Shown here piece after piece: positions 43,120 to 53,855 of a DNA stretch of 64,000 bases. The DNA is from Dipteris shenzhenensis (Eukaryota; Polypodiophyta; Polypodiopsida; Gleicheniales). The notes beneath the pieces were generated by a model. It was not told the DNA's origin, did no database searches, and was given only the letters and a program-made list of their open reading frames with translations. The translations under genes were made by a program, and so were the position numbers. The DNA lies in NCBI GenBank assembly GCA_047967505.1, contig CM106540.1; one strand, given 5' to 3'. Each line of letters starts with the position of its first letter. Position 1 is the first letter of the stretch.

Positions 43120-43610
43120 GTAATTGGGGGATTCAAATTTTGGAGATGGATAACTCACCGGATAAGAAAACGTATAGGGAGAAACAACAAAAATATAGTG
43201 CCATTGGGCAAATATCAAGAAAGTAGATGATACAAGTGCCAAGGCCTGCATATCAGCAGCTAAGGACATTATCAAGATACAAGATGCCAAGATTGAGTCA
43301 CTACAAAAAAGGGTCGGAGAAACCAAGGGAGATGGAACTATGCACAAGCTAAGATACTCTATGCAGAAGGATATCAACAAATGGAAGGTGGAAATGCAAG
43401 CAGAGCAGAAAACTCAGCTGAAACAAGTGCAAGAAGATATGACTCAGGTGATTGAAGAAAAAGGCAGTCACCATGCCTCGCTTATAAAGGATTTAGAAGG
43501 TCAAGTTGCCACACTCAAAGCTGAGAATGAAACAGTAAAAGCATGCATGCAACGGGAGGATGGTTAGCCACCTCTTAATGAGGAGCTGAATACCATCATA
43601 TCCATTCCTT
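43120..43610 (+). mobile_element. LINE-1 copy F: ORF1 coiled-coil N-terminal part
   Basis: Begins about 50 bases after the tail of copy E. 'ACISAAKDIIKIQDAKIESL' and 'QKRVGE' match copy A ORF1 ('GCISTIKGVCKLQDAELECI', 'QKRLGE'). 43,340-43,567 encodes a 75-residue coiled coil ('EGQVATLKAENETVK'), then '(P)PLNEEL' cf. 'PPIQEEL' in A. The homology stops where copia gag begins, so the copia probably inserted here. Confidence 0.75.
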
Positions 43611-46100
43611 TAAGATCTCCAAGAACACTTGGCTACCTTGGAGAGTATGTATCAGGGAAGGAATGAGGCCAGGATTTCTTACTTGAAAAGACAACTTGAT
43701 AGTGCCAAGATGCAGAAGAGTAATCAATGTTAGATCATATAACTACAATCCAGGATCTTGGAGAACAATTGCTGAATATTGATGAGGTGATACTTGACAA
43801 CCAGTTGTGTCCACTATAGAATACTGTTTGCCAAAGCCTTTTTTGCCTTTTCATACTTCTCTAAATGTCCATGAGGGGTATTATAGTTCCACTTACTCTC
43901 TAGGAGTTAGTAGGACTGTTATAGCAGGAGGAACAAACAAGAAAGAACATGTTTGTTGGTGTGCATGATGAGGATCAGGCATTGTTGGTAAAAGGCAAGG
44001 TCAAGCCTCATTTTTGTGTCCATCAGTCCAGGATCAATTCAGCACAGCCATCTAAGAAAATTTCAGATAATTCAAGTCAGTCAAAAAGTTGGGTAATATC
44101 CATTATTGTAAGAAGCCTGGACACTATATCAATGAGCGCAGGAAGAGGTTGGAGGCAGAATTTACAGTTATTGCAGAGACATGGAATGGTACAGAATATG
44201 CCCTATACACAGTGCTGTGTGAGACATCTTTGGGACAGCATTTGTATTTTGTGACCTTCAATAGATGATTTTCCAGATTCTCGTTGGTTTATCCCTTAAT
44301 CAGATGTCTTCAAATTCTTCAAGCAATTTGTGGGCACAAAGTGCACATTCTAAGAAAAGACAGAGGGGGGGAGTGAATGTTAGAATGCCTTAAAAGATTT
44401 CCTAAGAAGAGAGGCAGCATAAAGTAGCAATGTTATGTTCACAGGCACAAGTGAAGTAAAAACTGCAATACGGGGCTGCTGTACTATTATCTAGGAACTC
44501 AGTTTATGCAATCAGATAAGGGCATTGTTCTCAAAACGGTCCACGTATATACAAGGACTGTTACAAAGTTTCAATGCTCAGGTCTGCAAGCCCATTTATA
44601 CTCCCATGGAGCTTGGGCTAAGTCTGTCCACGCATGATGTAGGTGAACCATTTGATGCTATTACATGCAATCAGGCTGTGAATGCCTGCATACCTCTGCA
44701 ATACCCATCTAGATATTTAGTTTAATGTATCCCAATTGAGTAGGTTTACGCACAGCATAAAGACATAGCATCGGAATGATGTAAGCATGTTTTCAGATAT
44801 CTACAGGGTACTCAGTCTCTTGGTTTGTTGTACGCCAGAGATATGACTCCGAGTTACATGCTTTCAGTGATTCAGATTAGGCTGTTGATTATGACACTAG
44901 AACTCCACCAATGGCAATTGCTCAATTGGCAGCTCATGCATTTCTTATTTCAGCAAGAAACAATCCACTATTGCTACTTCATTATGTGAAGCTGAGTACA
45001 GGGTAGGCTTCACTACTACAGTAGAATGTGTATTGCTCAAGAGATTGATGGTATTGTGATAATTCTTTCTATCTTAAATGGTGTGTTGCCCTATCAGCTA
45101 GATTTAGATTTAGATGCTCGTTGGGGAGAGACTAAAATGAAAATGTTTAGACTTCACAAGCAGTTGTAGCTTGAATGAAGAGATTTTGGACTACCTTTTG
45201 ATTAGCCTTCTCCTTTAGTGCTAGCCTTCATCATGGCTGAGTCTGCCCTTCACCTCCGGAGTGCCGACAGAAACTCAGTACGAAGACTTTGTATAAATGG
45301 ATGCTCAAGTATGTGTGGGTGTGCGCATTTGTATGTGTGAGAGCATATTTTTATACTATGGTCTACACCCACTGTTGGGCGCTGATGACGTCAGTGGGAA
45401 TGTCATAGTAGCTAGTCCCTGCCATGCATGATGGAGTTTATGGTTTTCAACCTTGTGAGTGACTATCATGAGATTGAAACTGCACTATGTTGTGTTTTTA
45501 GAGGATGAGTTTGGGAATGTTCCTGGATTCATCTAGGTATATGTGTATTGCTCAAGAGATTGATGGTATATCCTCATGGTAGTTTACAGCCATCTACTCT
45601 TGTTCTCACTGATAATCAGAGTGCTACTGCGGACTTCATCATGTGAAGCTCAGTACAAGGTAGCCTTCATACTACATTAGAATGTGTATGGCTCAAGAAA
45701 TGACAGTCAGAGTCCTATTGCAGTGGCACGGAATCATGTGTTTCATGCCTGCACAAAACACATTGAGATACATTATCACTATATCAGAGAGACAAGATCA
45801 ACTCGATCTACTGTCCTACACATCAGAATGTTGCTGAGCTTTTTGCCAAGGCTCTACCCAAAGAAAAGTTTGAAGTTTTAGCAATTCTTTAGGCTTACTT
45901 CCATTTGGTGACTGACCTACGACCTTGTTATATCCACAGCATCACTAAAGGGGGGATTTGTCAAGTGCTAGTAGTGGGTTAGTGCGAACACCTCGCCCAA
46001 GAGGCAATTTTAGGGATTTTTTCCCCTTGGGATAATTAGGGCTAATATTAAGTATGTGTTAGGGTACACAACCTTAAATTTGTGTTAGGGTACAAAACTC
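43610..46100 (+). mobile_element. Ty1/copia relic 3: gag, RT end, RNase H, 3' LTR start
   Basis: Plus strand: gag UBN2 pieces 'TLESMYQGRNEARISYLKRQ' and 'HITTIQDLGEQLLNIDEVI' (43.64-43.80 kb), a degenerate zinc knuckle 'HYCKKPGHYINER' (44.10-44.14 kb), then RT/RNase H text such as 'HVFRYLQGTQSLGLLYARDM' (44.79-44.85 kb), 'FSKKQSTIATSLCEAEYR' (44.95-45.0 kb), and 'HVFHACTKHIEIHYHYIRE' (45.74-45.80 kb). The end has AAAGGGGGGATT then TGTCAAGTGC (about 45,960). Protease and integrase are deleted; a 515-bp-spaced direct repeat interrupts RNase H. Confidence 0.82.
45026..45569 (+). repeat. 29-bp exact direct repeat flanking a 486-bp insert in copia RNase H
   Basis: Bases 45,026-45,054 and 45,541-45,569 are identical (start ATGTGTATTGCTC). 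The DNA between is not RNase H sequence. A related third version occurs near 45,685. The repeat is far longer than a target duplication. Confidence 0.8.
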
Positions 46101-46643
46101 TAGGTGTGTGTTGTAATTTCTTCACTCTAGCAATATCTGTCTGCTGTTTTGCTTCACTCTTGCTCTCTTCGCTCTCTATCCTTGTCCCCATCTCCAACAG
46201 CACTTCCCTCCCTCCCCTATTTTCCTTGTCTTTCTGAAGCCTCAATAGCACCTTTCTGTCTTCCTTCCCCTTCCCCTTTTTCCCATAGCCCTCTCTCGTC
46301 TTCCTCCTCCGTCTTCCCTTTCTTTCCTCTCCTTGCAGCAAGCTCACGGAGTATTTATTTGACTCAAGATAGGACTATCAAAGGTGACCAATAGGTCTGA
46401 GGACTCTAACCATAGGGACTGAAACAGCACCATTCTTGACACCCTCCACCATCAAGATACCCCTTTTAGCTGAAGACAAGTGATAGGTGGAGCTTGTTGT
46501 CTGGCAGCTTTAGGGCAGGGCCATAGTAAGGCACATTGTTGTCTAAGTTCTCTCCAGTATTCTGACCTACTTGGTGTAGTTGAGATGTTTAGTTTGTCTT
46601 TAATGTAACGACGAACTGTATGCTGACCAAATTTTTAATGCAG
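46101..46643. other. Pyrimidine-rich intron end
   Basis: C/T-rich low complexity at 46.14-46.33 kb (Ser/Pro/Leu frames of no significance), then ordinary sequence to the acceptor of the last kinase exon. Confidence 0.4.
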
Positions 46644-46790
46644 CTGACAGCAAATGTTCTGGACGACGACATTGCAGAGTGCTATGCCCAAGGGATGGAT
46701 GACTTTCTTGCCAAGCCGATGAACTTTGAGAGACTGAAGCATACATTAGACCAATTCATTCCTTGGTGGAACAAAGACAATGACAATTGA
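46644..46790 (+). CDS. HK5: Kinase exon g: end of receiver domain and stop
   Basis: Acceptor TTTTTAATGCAG|CTG. It encodes 'LTANVLDDDIAECYAQGMDD' and 'FLAKPMNFERLKHTLDQF', giving the conserved Thr of LTA and the Lys of AKP. It ends IPWWNKDNDN, TGA at 46,788-46,790. It is separated from exon f by 8.8 kb of LINE and copia debris, yet phase and homology join exactly. Confidence 0.93.
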   Translation: MTANVLDDDIAECYAQGMDDFLAKPMNFERLKHTLDQFIPWWNKDNDN

Positions 46791-47937
46791 TATTATATAA
46801 TGCTCAACAGAACAAGCAGGTCATTTGTGAGTTAGTGTTCAGAGCTCAGTGTTGAAGAAATTACTTTCCAAAATGTGCAGTTAAGCAAGGTAATGTGGCA
46901 TGGACAAAGCTATTATGAATGCTAGATGCTATCAAAGGTATCCACTCATACGACGTTGATGGAGGCCAGAAAAGATTGCATAATATTCAAGCTGGCCAGG
47001 GTTACTCAAAGTTGGAACAAACTATATATTAGTGTTCACTGTTCTCATTTGGTGATATTGGGTGGCTATGCATTGTAACGTGTTGTCTATTTGCTTAACA
47101 GAGGCTGTGGTCTACATGATTTAAAAAAAATTTCACAAGATATTCCGGGCTGTTAAGAACTATATTGTTTTCCATGACACATGTAAAAGGGGATTCTTCT
47201 TTATAGGGAAATTTGAAGATGAATGGATTGTTGAAGGAGACTTCAATAACTCACAGTTTCGGTAGAACAAATTGGGCAGTTCTTTTTTTGCAATGATTCC
47301 TCCTATTAAGGAAAGATTCTAAAAACAGTTCATCTTCTCCATCATGAATAGAGGTCCTTGTCTCCTACAAGCAGAGCACACTGGGTTACTCCTTTGATAA
47401 GTGCAAACACAATGGCCTTTGGAGAGACTAGACCTGTTCGACTTTGAGCTTCTACGGGAAAGATAAAGAATGGGGATGCCACAAACTACAAGTGTCTCTG
47501 TGTTTGTGATAACAGAAGCTATACATGCCTTGCACAGAATGAGTGAATTAGAGAGTATTTCAGTTTTGTTTCTTCATAGTTGTATGCCAAAAAACCAAGT
47601 ACGGGTGAGGATTGTCTGAAATAATAGAAGATATTGGTCCTGGTATTGTATTGCAACTGCTCGTCTTTCGACTATCTTGAAATCTTGCACCATCTCCTAA
47701 TCTTGTATAGTGCTTTGGTATTTGATTTTATGGCCCCAAATATAGCTAAAACAATCATCCGTTCTCCAGTGGTTTGCATGTACTCGTGATGCACAACTGA
47801 AGGTATGGATAGTCTCATATATGATGACAGTAGTGGATTTTAGTTTTCAGTAACAAGTAATATATTAAACAGTGTGCATGTATATACCTTTTTTGATACA
47901 GATATAGATATTCGATATTATAGACTGCCCTTTCAAT
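46791..47937 (+). other. Downstream of kinase stop; probable 3' UTR in the first part
   Basis: No coding domain. The kinase transcript must end here, but no poly(A) signal could be chosen with confidence. Confidence 0.35.
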
Positions 47938-47959
47938 GTTTAGGGTTTAGGGTTTAGGG
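47938..47959 (+). repeat. Interstitial plant telomere repeat, three TTTAGGG units
   Basis: GTTTAGGGTTTAGGGTTTAGGG. This is the Arabidopsis-type unit; only three copies, so either an interstitial scar or a telo-box-like regulatory word. Confidence 0.9.
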
Positions 47960-47989
47960 CTCCTTAGTGACATGGACACCAAGGAAAAT

Positions 47990-48880
47990 GCCGCTCTGTG
48001 GGGGATTACCCTGATACAAAGAGATGAACAAAAAGCCACTCTAGTGGTTTATAATGGCATATTATACCATCATCTATGAGATAAAGGAAAGGGTCTGGCT
48101 CCCATATACTAATAGAAGCCTCTCTCTTGCACCTAGCATGATCCGAATCTCCCTAAAGTATATCCCATCTAGCCAAATGTTGGCCAGTGTCTCTCTTGAG
48201 CTTATTGGTAGTGAGAGGCCTAATACACACCTCTGTTAGCACTCTCCTCGTACTCCTCCAAACTGCTTCCTTGGCTGCCAAGTATCCATGAGGTCGAGAA
48301 GTAGTGCCAAGCAGTGATCTATAAAAGTACGTGGCCACATGTCCCACATCCTATGGGGTAGCTGCAATGGTGCCATCAAGCCTCCTCAATGCCCTCCCTC
48401 GAATGTGTGGGGCCTTTAGTTTCAAAGTAGTCTATGGTAACCCGGTCTTCATAATTCTAAGTCCAGAATGCAGCCCTAGCATGGAATCTGTACTCTAACG
48501 TGGCCTCCTGCATGGTTTGAATCTCTGCTTCTGGCAATCTGCATCCTCTCTGCCACCACCAAAGGGCTTCATGGTGCCCCTCCTCCAATCTTTGAAAAGC
48601 TACTACCAAGCTTGCACTGGAGGCTCTTTCTCTGTCCATAAGTGTCCCTCTCTTGGTCTTAGCCTCATAGCTGAGGCATTGATCTCCGATAAGCGGTTTG
48701 TAGGTCTCGAGCTGTTGATCCCCTCGGACAAGGTCTCGATCTCCAGATCTCCTGACGGGCTCTCTATATTTACGAGCTTGAGACTTTATGGAGACACTAG
48801 GGTGCTGGATGCTCACTCGTTGGTTCCTTGATTCAGATCTTGTTGTACACCTAGGGCCTCCAGAGACACTCAAATGCCTT
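47990..48880 (-). other. Unassigned element-like DNA, probably retroelement relic
   Basis: The minus strand holds open frames (48,900-48,457, 147 codons; 48,347-48,153) with composition like LINE or other pol sequence ('VLTEVCIRPLTTNKLKRDTG'), but I cannot match them to a family. Their frame and strand differ from the plus-strand LINE that follows. Confidence 0.35.
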
Positions 48881-48889
48881 ACAGTCTTT

Positions 48890-50690
48890 CTGTGAGTCAC
48901 CTCATTTGAAGGTCAACCTTGGTAAAACCAAGCTCACGATTTTCAACACATCTAAAGTAGAAATGCATAGAGAGCAATTCACTTTCGACGGCTCACCAGT
49001 TGAGATTGTCTCATCACACACTAATCTAGGGGTTCTCTTTTCTGGTCTGATTTTCCCGATACGGATTGCGATGCAGGCTCGTTTGAAATGAGGATATGTC
49101 TCATTGGCTAGGTTGAAGAGACAGTGCTTCAACTCGCACTTTCAGGAGCCTCGGACTCCTCTTTCAACTCCCTAGTTCGGCCAGTAGGCATGTATAGTAG
49201 CCCTTGCTAGGGACCGGATCTCTTGGATAGAGAGTGGGCTCAAGTAGAGCGTCCCTAGGTTCTCATGGCATCGAGGATGATCAACAATAAGCCATCAGTC
49301 CCCCACCAAATCATTCAAGTTGAGTTTGGGTCATCCCCACTGCAGCTTGATGCAACTTTCCAAGTCATCGCTTATTTGTACCGGGTCAGAGGATACGACG
49401 ATTGGACTTTAGGGCCGTAGACTACCTTGGCTAGTCCTCCATGGACCTAACAGTTGTGGGAGATTAGAGATACTAATATGCACACACGTGCCAGTGGTTT
49501 GAGAGACTGGGGCTACACATGGACAAATTACCCTCCTACTACATGCCCATTCTCCCACTCAGATATCATGAGGTTAATCATGTCATACGCTCAGTCCCCC
49601 ACCAAATCATTCAAGTTGAGTTTGGGTCATCCCCACTGCAGCTTGATGCAGCTTTCCATGTCATCACTGATCTATATCGGGTCTGAAGATACGACGATTG
49701 CACTTCAGGGACGTATACCTTTCCTCCATGGCCCTAGCAGTTGCGGGAGATCATAGATACTAATATTCACACACGTGCAGGTGGTTTGAGAGACTGGGGC
49801 TACACATGGACAGATTACCCCCGCCCACACGCCATTTTACGAGGGGGAAAGGGGTCCCAACTACATGCCCTTCTTCCCACTCGGGTATCATGAGCTTAAT
49901 CATGTCATATGCAAGGACCTTCTACAGGTATACACATTTAGGACCTGGTTGGCACCGAGTGAGCTCCCAGTGAATCTCAACTTTTGTAGAGATCACTGTT
50001 TGCGCATTTAGGACCTGGTTGGCACTGAGTAGGCTCCCAGTGAATCTCAACTTTTGTAGATATAATTGTTTGCGCATTTTTGATGAGGGCCTTGTTCCCC
50101 CCCCCAGGATATACCCGTATTCATCTTCCCTATCGATTGAGGATCTCTATTGGGCAGTTTCAGGTTTCATCACATGGACTGTGTATTGAGAGTGGACAAG
50201 CCTAGAGAGACACGTATTTGTGCCTTACGTAATCTACAGGAGATTTGAGTCGGAGGAGCATTTTATCTTTAGGTGTACTATTCTCTCTTCAGAGATAGTT
50301 CCAAATTGCTCCTCCACTTTCTTTCCTATCGGGATTAGAGACGCTTAGGCACCTTCATTCATGAGGCAGTTAAGCATCGAGTGCGCTTGCTCAGATTACA
50401 GAGGTAGGTTTTCTATCCAGATCAGAGACACTTAGACGCCTTCATTCATGAGGCAGTTAGGCATCGAGTGCACTTGCTCAAATTACAGAGGTAGGGGCAG
50501 AGCACATAGGCAAACTCATCTTAGAGCATGATCACATAGTTCTTTCAGCCATATCATATAGACCCTTGTTTCTCAGGTAGTCATCGACGAGGCAGAGATC
50601 CAGAGCCAGCAACATCACATACCCGACAGAGGCAGGACACACAGATCACGCTTGGAGACTTCCTCAACTCCAAAAGTACCTCAACTCCAA
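48890..50690 (+). mobile_element. LINE-1 copy G: RT end to C-terminus, with internal duplications
   Basis: Begins 'KVNLGKTKLTIFNTSKVE' and 'SSHTNLGVLFSG' (cf. copy A 'INLGKDKVMVFNMS', 'QSYTYLGAVFTG'). Continues with 'NKPSVPHQIIQVEFGSSPLQ', 'YHELNHVICKDLLQVYTFRT' and 'EEHFIFRC', then 'ITLGDFLNS' at 50.65 kb. Three tandem duplications lie inside: about 296 bp (49,296/49,592), 69 bp (49,941/50,010) and 87 bp (50,353/50,440). Many stops. Confidence 0.78.
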
Positions 50691-50809
50691 GTGAGCAATC
50701 TATGCCTTCAATGTACCAGGAGTTGGTTAAGAGTCTCACCAAAGATCTTCAATCCAGTTCTGAAGATGAAGGCAACACACCTTAGATTCCTTCCCGCAAG
50801 TCCAGAACA

Positions 50810-51250
50810 GTGAGCTTTACAACGAAGGTGACAACTCTAGGACAGAAGTGTGAGGAGGAGGCACAAGCAGGCCCATTCACTTTCTCCCCAGGAAGCACAC
50901 TCAACAAAGAGCAAGAGATGGGGGTGAGGCCCAGTGGTGCCCAAGAAAAAAGGAATGACATGGATGCCTCATACCAGAAAAAAGGCCATGGGGCAACAAC
51001 AGAGGAAGAGGAATCTAATGAGACTAATAGTGTTGTACGGGAAAATGATGATCTAGCTGAGCACAATGATGGTACTACAAGAGACACTGATGGAACTGCA
51101 GAGGCCACCGACCCATGGGATCCGTTTGATACCGAAGAAGAGGATGACCACATATCAACTGATGTTACTCGAAGGTGGATGGTGCCAGAGTTGCCTCTTG
51201 GAAGGATAATTGACTCCATTGTGCATACTAACGAACCTAGGAGGGGCTAG
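50810..51250 (+). pseudogene. Acidic linker frame upstream of gypsy-3 RT
   Basis: 146 codons, rich in Glu, Asp and Thr ('DPWDPFDTEEEDDHIS'), ending 'MVPELPLGRIIDSIV'. There is no recognised domain. By position it lies between protease and RT of the gypsy relic; an overlapping set of frames (51,210-51,660) continues towards RT. Confidence 0.5.
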
Positions 51251-51760
51251 GAGACTGGACAACTTGGAGGAACCATTCACATTCGCACTGGAGTTTGGAA
51301 CTTCAGACGCGACGGCGGGCAAGCCCACTGCACACAAGGAGAAGAAGATGTTGCAGACCTTGCCCTACTTGACTTATACCTGTCAGAAGCTGACCTTCCA
51401 AAGACACGAGAGGTTCATGAAACTACATACGAGGTGGAAGGACCACCGTATAGAAGAATGCTCAAGCAAGCACAAAGAGGCAAAAAGATGGCCTCAAGTG
51501 CTGCCTCCTCATCTCAACCACTTCAAGAGGACACCCAGCTGTCCTTTCTGAGTTCTTGGATGGAAGTAGTGGGAAATTTTCCTTTGGATGATACTCTTGC
51601 GCACCAGGCAGTGGGAGCAAAGGAACCAAACAACTCCACATCAACAAGCATACCTTAGGTTGACCATGCTCAGGATTGGAGGTACCTCAACATTGGGATA
51701 GAGGACCAACCACGACATCTCAAGACAGCCAGTTGGGTTTGGGAACATGATTATCTCCTT

Positions 51761-52620
51761 GTGGCATCGTATGACTTTTTTCAAGAGTATGTCGATGTCT
51801 TTGCCTGGTCATATAAGGATTTAAAGGGAGTCCTTGCTGAGTTCATGGAACATCACGTTGATTTGTATTTGGAAGCATACCCGGTGATCAAGGGACCATA
51901 TCGCATGAATCCTAACTATGGCAAGGCTGTCCAAGTTGATATTCAAAAGATGGAGCAAGCGGGGTTGATCTACCCTGTTGACTACTCTGATTGGATCCGT
52001 GGCATTGTAGTGGTGCCCAAAAGAGAGACTGGCAAACTGCAAGTTTGCGTGGATTATAGGAGTTTGAACGTTGCCACACGCCAAGATAGGCTCCCTCTTC
52101 CCTTCACTGATAGGGTGCTGGAAACAGTATAGCTGGTCATGCTCTATACCCCATGGGATGGATGCAGTGGGTACAACTAGGTTTGGGTCAGAAAGCAAGA
52201 TCAATTAAAGACTACCTTCGTCACCCAATGGGGGACGTATGCTTACCGGATGATGCCCTTTCGTTTGTGCAATGTGCCAGGCAACATTTCAACGCCTTGT
52301 CACCAAACTCTTCTAGGAGAACATCCAGAAGGTTCTTGAGGTATTCTTGGATGCTTCTCGGCTTTCAATGGTAAGAATGCTTCTCACCTCGAATCTGTTG
52401 TTCAAATTGATCACATCAATAAGTTGAGGTGGGGTTTTTGACGAGTGCAAAGAAGCTAGGGTGTGCTTAAATCCTAACAAATGCTTCTTACTCGCCTTGC
52501 GAGGGGTCCTCCTTAGCCACATTGTCTCGGCTGAGGGAATGACCGGACCCAGCGAAGGTGGGGGTGATATTGACCTTGCCTATTCCTCACACACCTCGAG
52601 AAGTCAAGTCCTTTTTTGGG
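51761..52620 (+). pseudogene. Gypsy-3 reverse transcriptase
   Basis: 'EYVDVFAWSYKDLKGVLAEF' and 'PYRMNPNYGKAVQVDIQKME' precede 'GLIYPVDYSDWIRGIVVVPK' and 'LQVCVDYRSLNVATRQDRLP'. After a stop at 52,130-52,132 other frames give GYNQV, 'KTTFVTQWGTYAYRMMPFRL' and CNVPG. The YxDD catalytic region around 52.34 kb is unrecognisable, so the enzyme is dead. Confidence 0.88.
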
Positions 52621-53178
52621 ACATGTGGGTTATTATAGAAGGTTCATCCGGTTCTATGTCGACATAGCGATGGTGTTGATAGAACTTCTTCGTTAGGAAC
52701 AGTCCTTCCTCTGGTCCGCACCTCAACAACTGGCATTTGACAATCTCAGGGATGGTCTAGTGAAGGCACCCATCTTGCGGCAACCCCAATGGGAAGTCGT
52801 TTTCCATGTACATGTAGATGCAAGTGGGCTGGCAATTGGCGCGATATTGGCCTAAACAGGTGAAGAGCTCTAACTAGACCTAGTTGTGTACTTCGCGAGT
52901 AACCAACTCAATGGAGCAGAAAGAAACTCTAGCACCACTGAACGTGAGGCCTGGGCATGGTCTATGCCATGACAAAGTATTGGCACTATCTCTTGGGTAG
53001 TAAGTTTATTATCATTATACTGATCATCAAGTTGAACAAACCACACTTGGGGGGAGACTAAGCAGGTGGATACTTCTTTTTCAAGAGTTTGACTTTGACA
53101 TCCTGTTGAGAGCAGGCCGATTGCATCAACATGCAGATCATTTGTCACGGATCTCTTAAGGTGAAGCAGCCATAGGAG

Positions 53179-53720
53179 TTGATGATGACTTGCCGGATGG
53201 AGGCCTCTTTGGTGGTCGATGTCACAGTACTAAAAGACGACTGTCTGTTTGCAATCGACTGCTTTCCACCATGGTATGCAAACATTGTACATTTGTTGTC
53301 TACAGGTGAGTTCCCCGAAGGGCTAACCCAATCACAAAAGTGGAGACAGATTGTTCAAGCTGCTCCTTTCAAACTGATTGCAGGACAGTTGTACAAGCTG
53401 GGGAAAGACCACATCTTCGAGCGGTGTGCGCTCCCTCATGAAACACAAGCCATCCTTCAAGAGGCTCACTCAGGAATGGGAGCAGTCATATGGCACCAAA
53501 GGCTACTGCTAGAAAGATAATGCGCTTGGGGTTGTGGTGGCCAAAGCTGTTCCAAGACTGCTATGCTCATGTGCGCCGTTGTGACTCATGTCAAAGAGGT
53601 GGACTGAGGCTTACCCGACGGGAGTACTTTACCCTTCAACCATCGAGCCCTGTACCACCCTTCTATAGATGGGGATTGGATTTTGTTGGACCCATCTCTC
53701 CTGCCACTTGAAGAGGGAAC
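53179..53720 (+). pseudogene. Gypsy-3 integrase, N-terminal zinc-binding part and start of core
   Basis: 53,179-53,520 contains 'DCFPPWYANIVHLLSTGEFP', 'QIVQAAPFKLIAGQLYKLGK' and 'HETQAILQEAHSG'. 53,490-53,711 continues 'LGLWWPKLFQDCYAHVRRCD', SCQRGG and 'FYRWGLDFVGPISP', i.e. the HHCC zinc-binding domain and the first core Asp. The two frames overlap by a frameshift. Confidence 0.85.
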
Positions 53721-53855
53721 AAGTATGCCTTGGTTGCTACAGACTAATGGCACTAAGGGGTTGGAGGCGAATGCCATGAAGACATGCAAAAGTTGTGGCC
53801 TCATTCTTGTACGATCAAATCATCCCTAGGTTTGCATGTCCTATGGAACTGATGA

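Larger units (their letters stand above)
37800..46643 (+). other. HK5: Kinase intron of about 8.8 kb with LINE and copia debris
   Basis: Bounded by GTG|GTTTGT and AATGCAG|CTG. It contains LINE-1 relics (plus), LINE-2 relics (minus) and a copia relic. 37.8-38.3 kb itself shows nothing recognisable. Confidence 0.85.
16856..46790 (+). other. HK5: Hybrid histidine kinase gene, AHK5/CKI2 class (seven 3' exons visible)
   Basis: Exons at 16,856-16,974, 17,161-17,237, 17,394-17,497, 36,620-36,777, 36,863-37,346, 37,608-37,799 and 46,644-46,790 join in consistent phases (2, 1, 0, 2, 0, 0) with GT..AG borders. They encode the HATPase_c ATP-binding domain followed by a complete receiver domain and a natural stop. 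Wording such as '[18 protein letters not shown]' and 'IRKYEETGEWDNA' recalls Arabidopsis AHK5 (CKI2), a soluble kinase linked to stomatal, redox and hormone signalling. Introns are 186, 156, 19,122, 85, 261 and 8,844 bp; the two giants are full of retroelements. The dimerisation/phospho-His part and N-terminus were not found and probably lie upstream of the window. Confidence 0.9.

Noticed and set aside
46149-46394. Short Ser/Pro/Leu open frame before the last kinase exon
   Set aside because: C/T-rich low complexity of an intron end; no domain.
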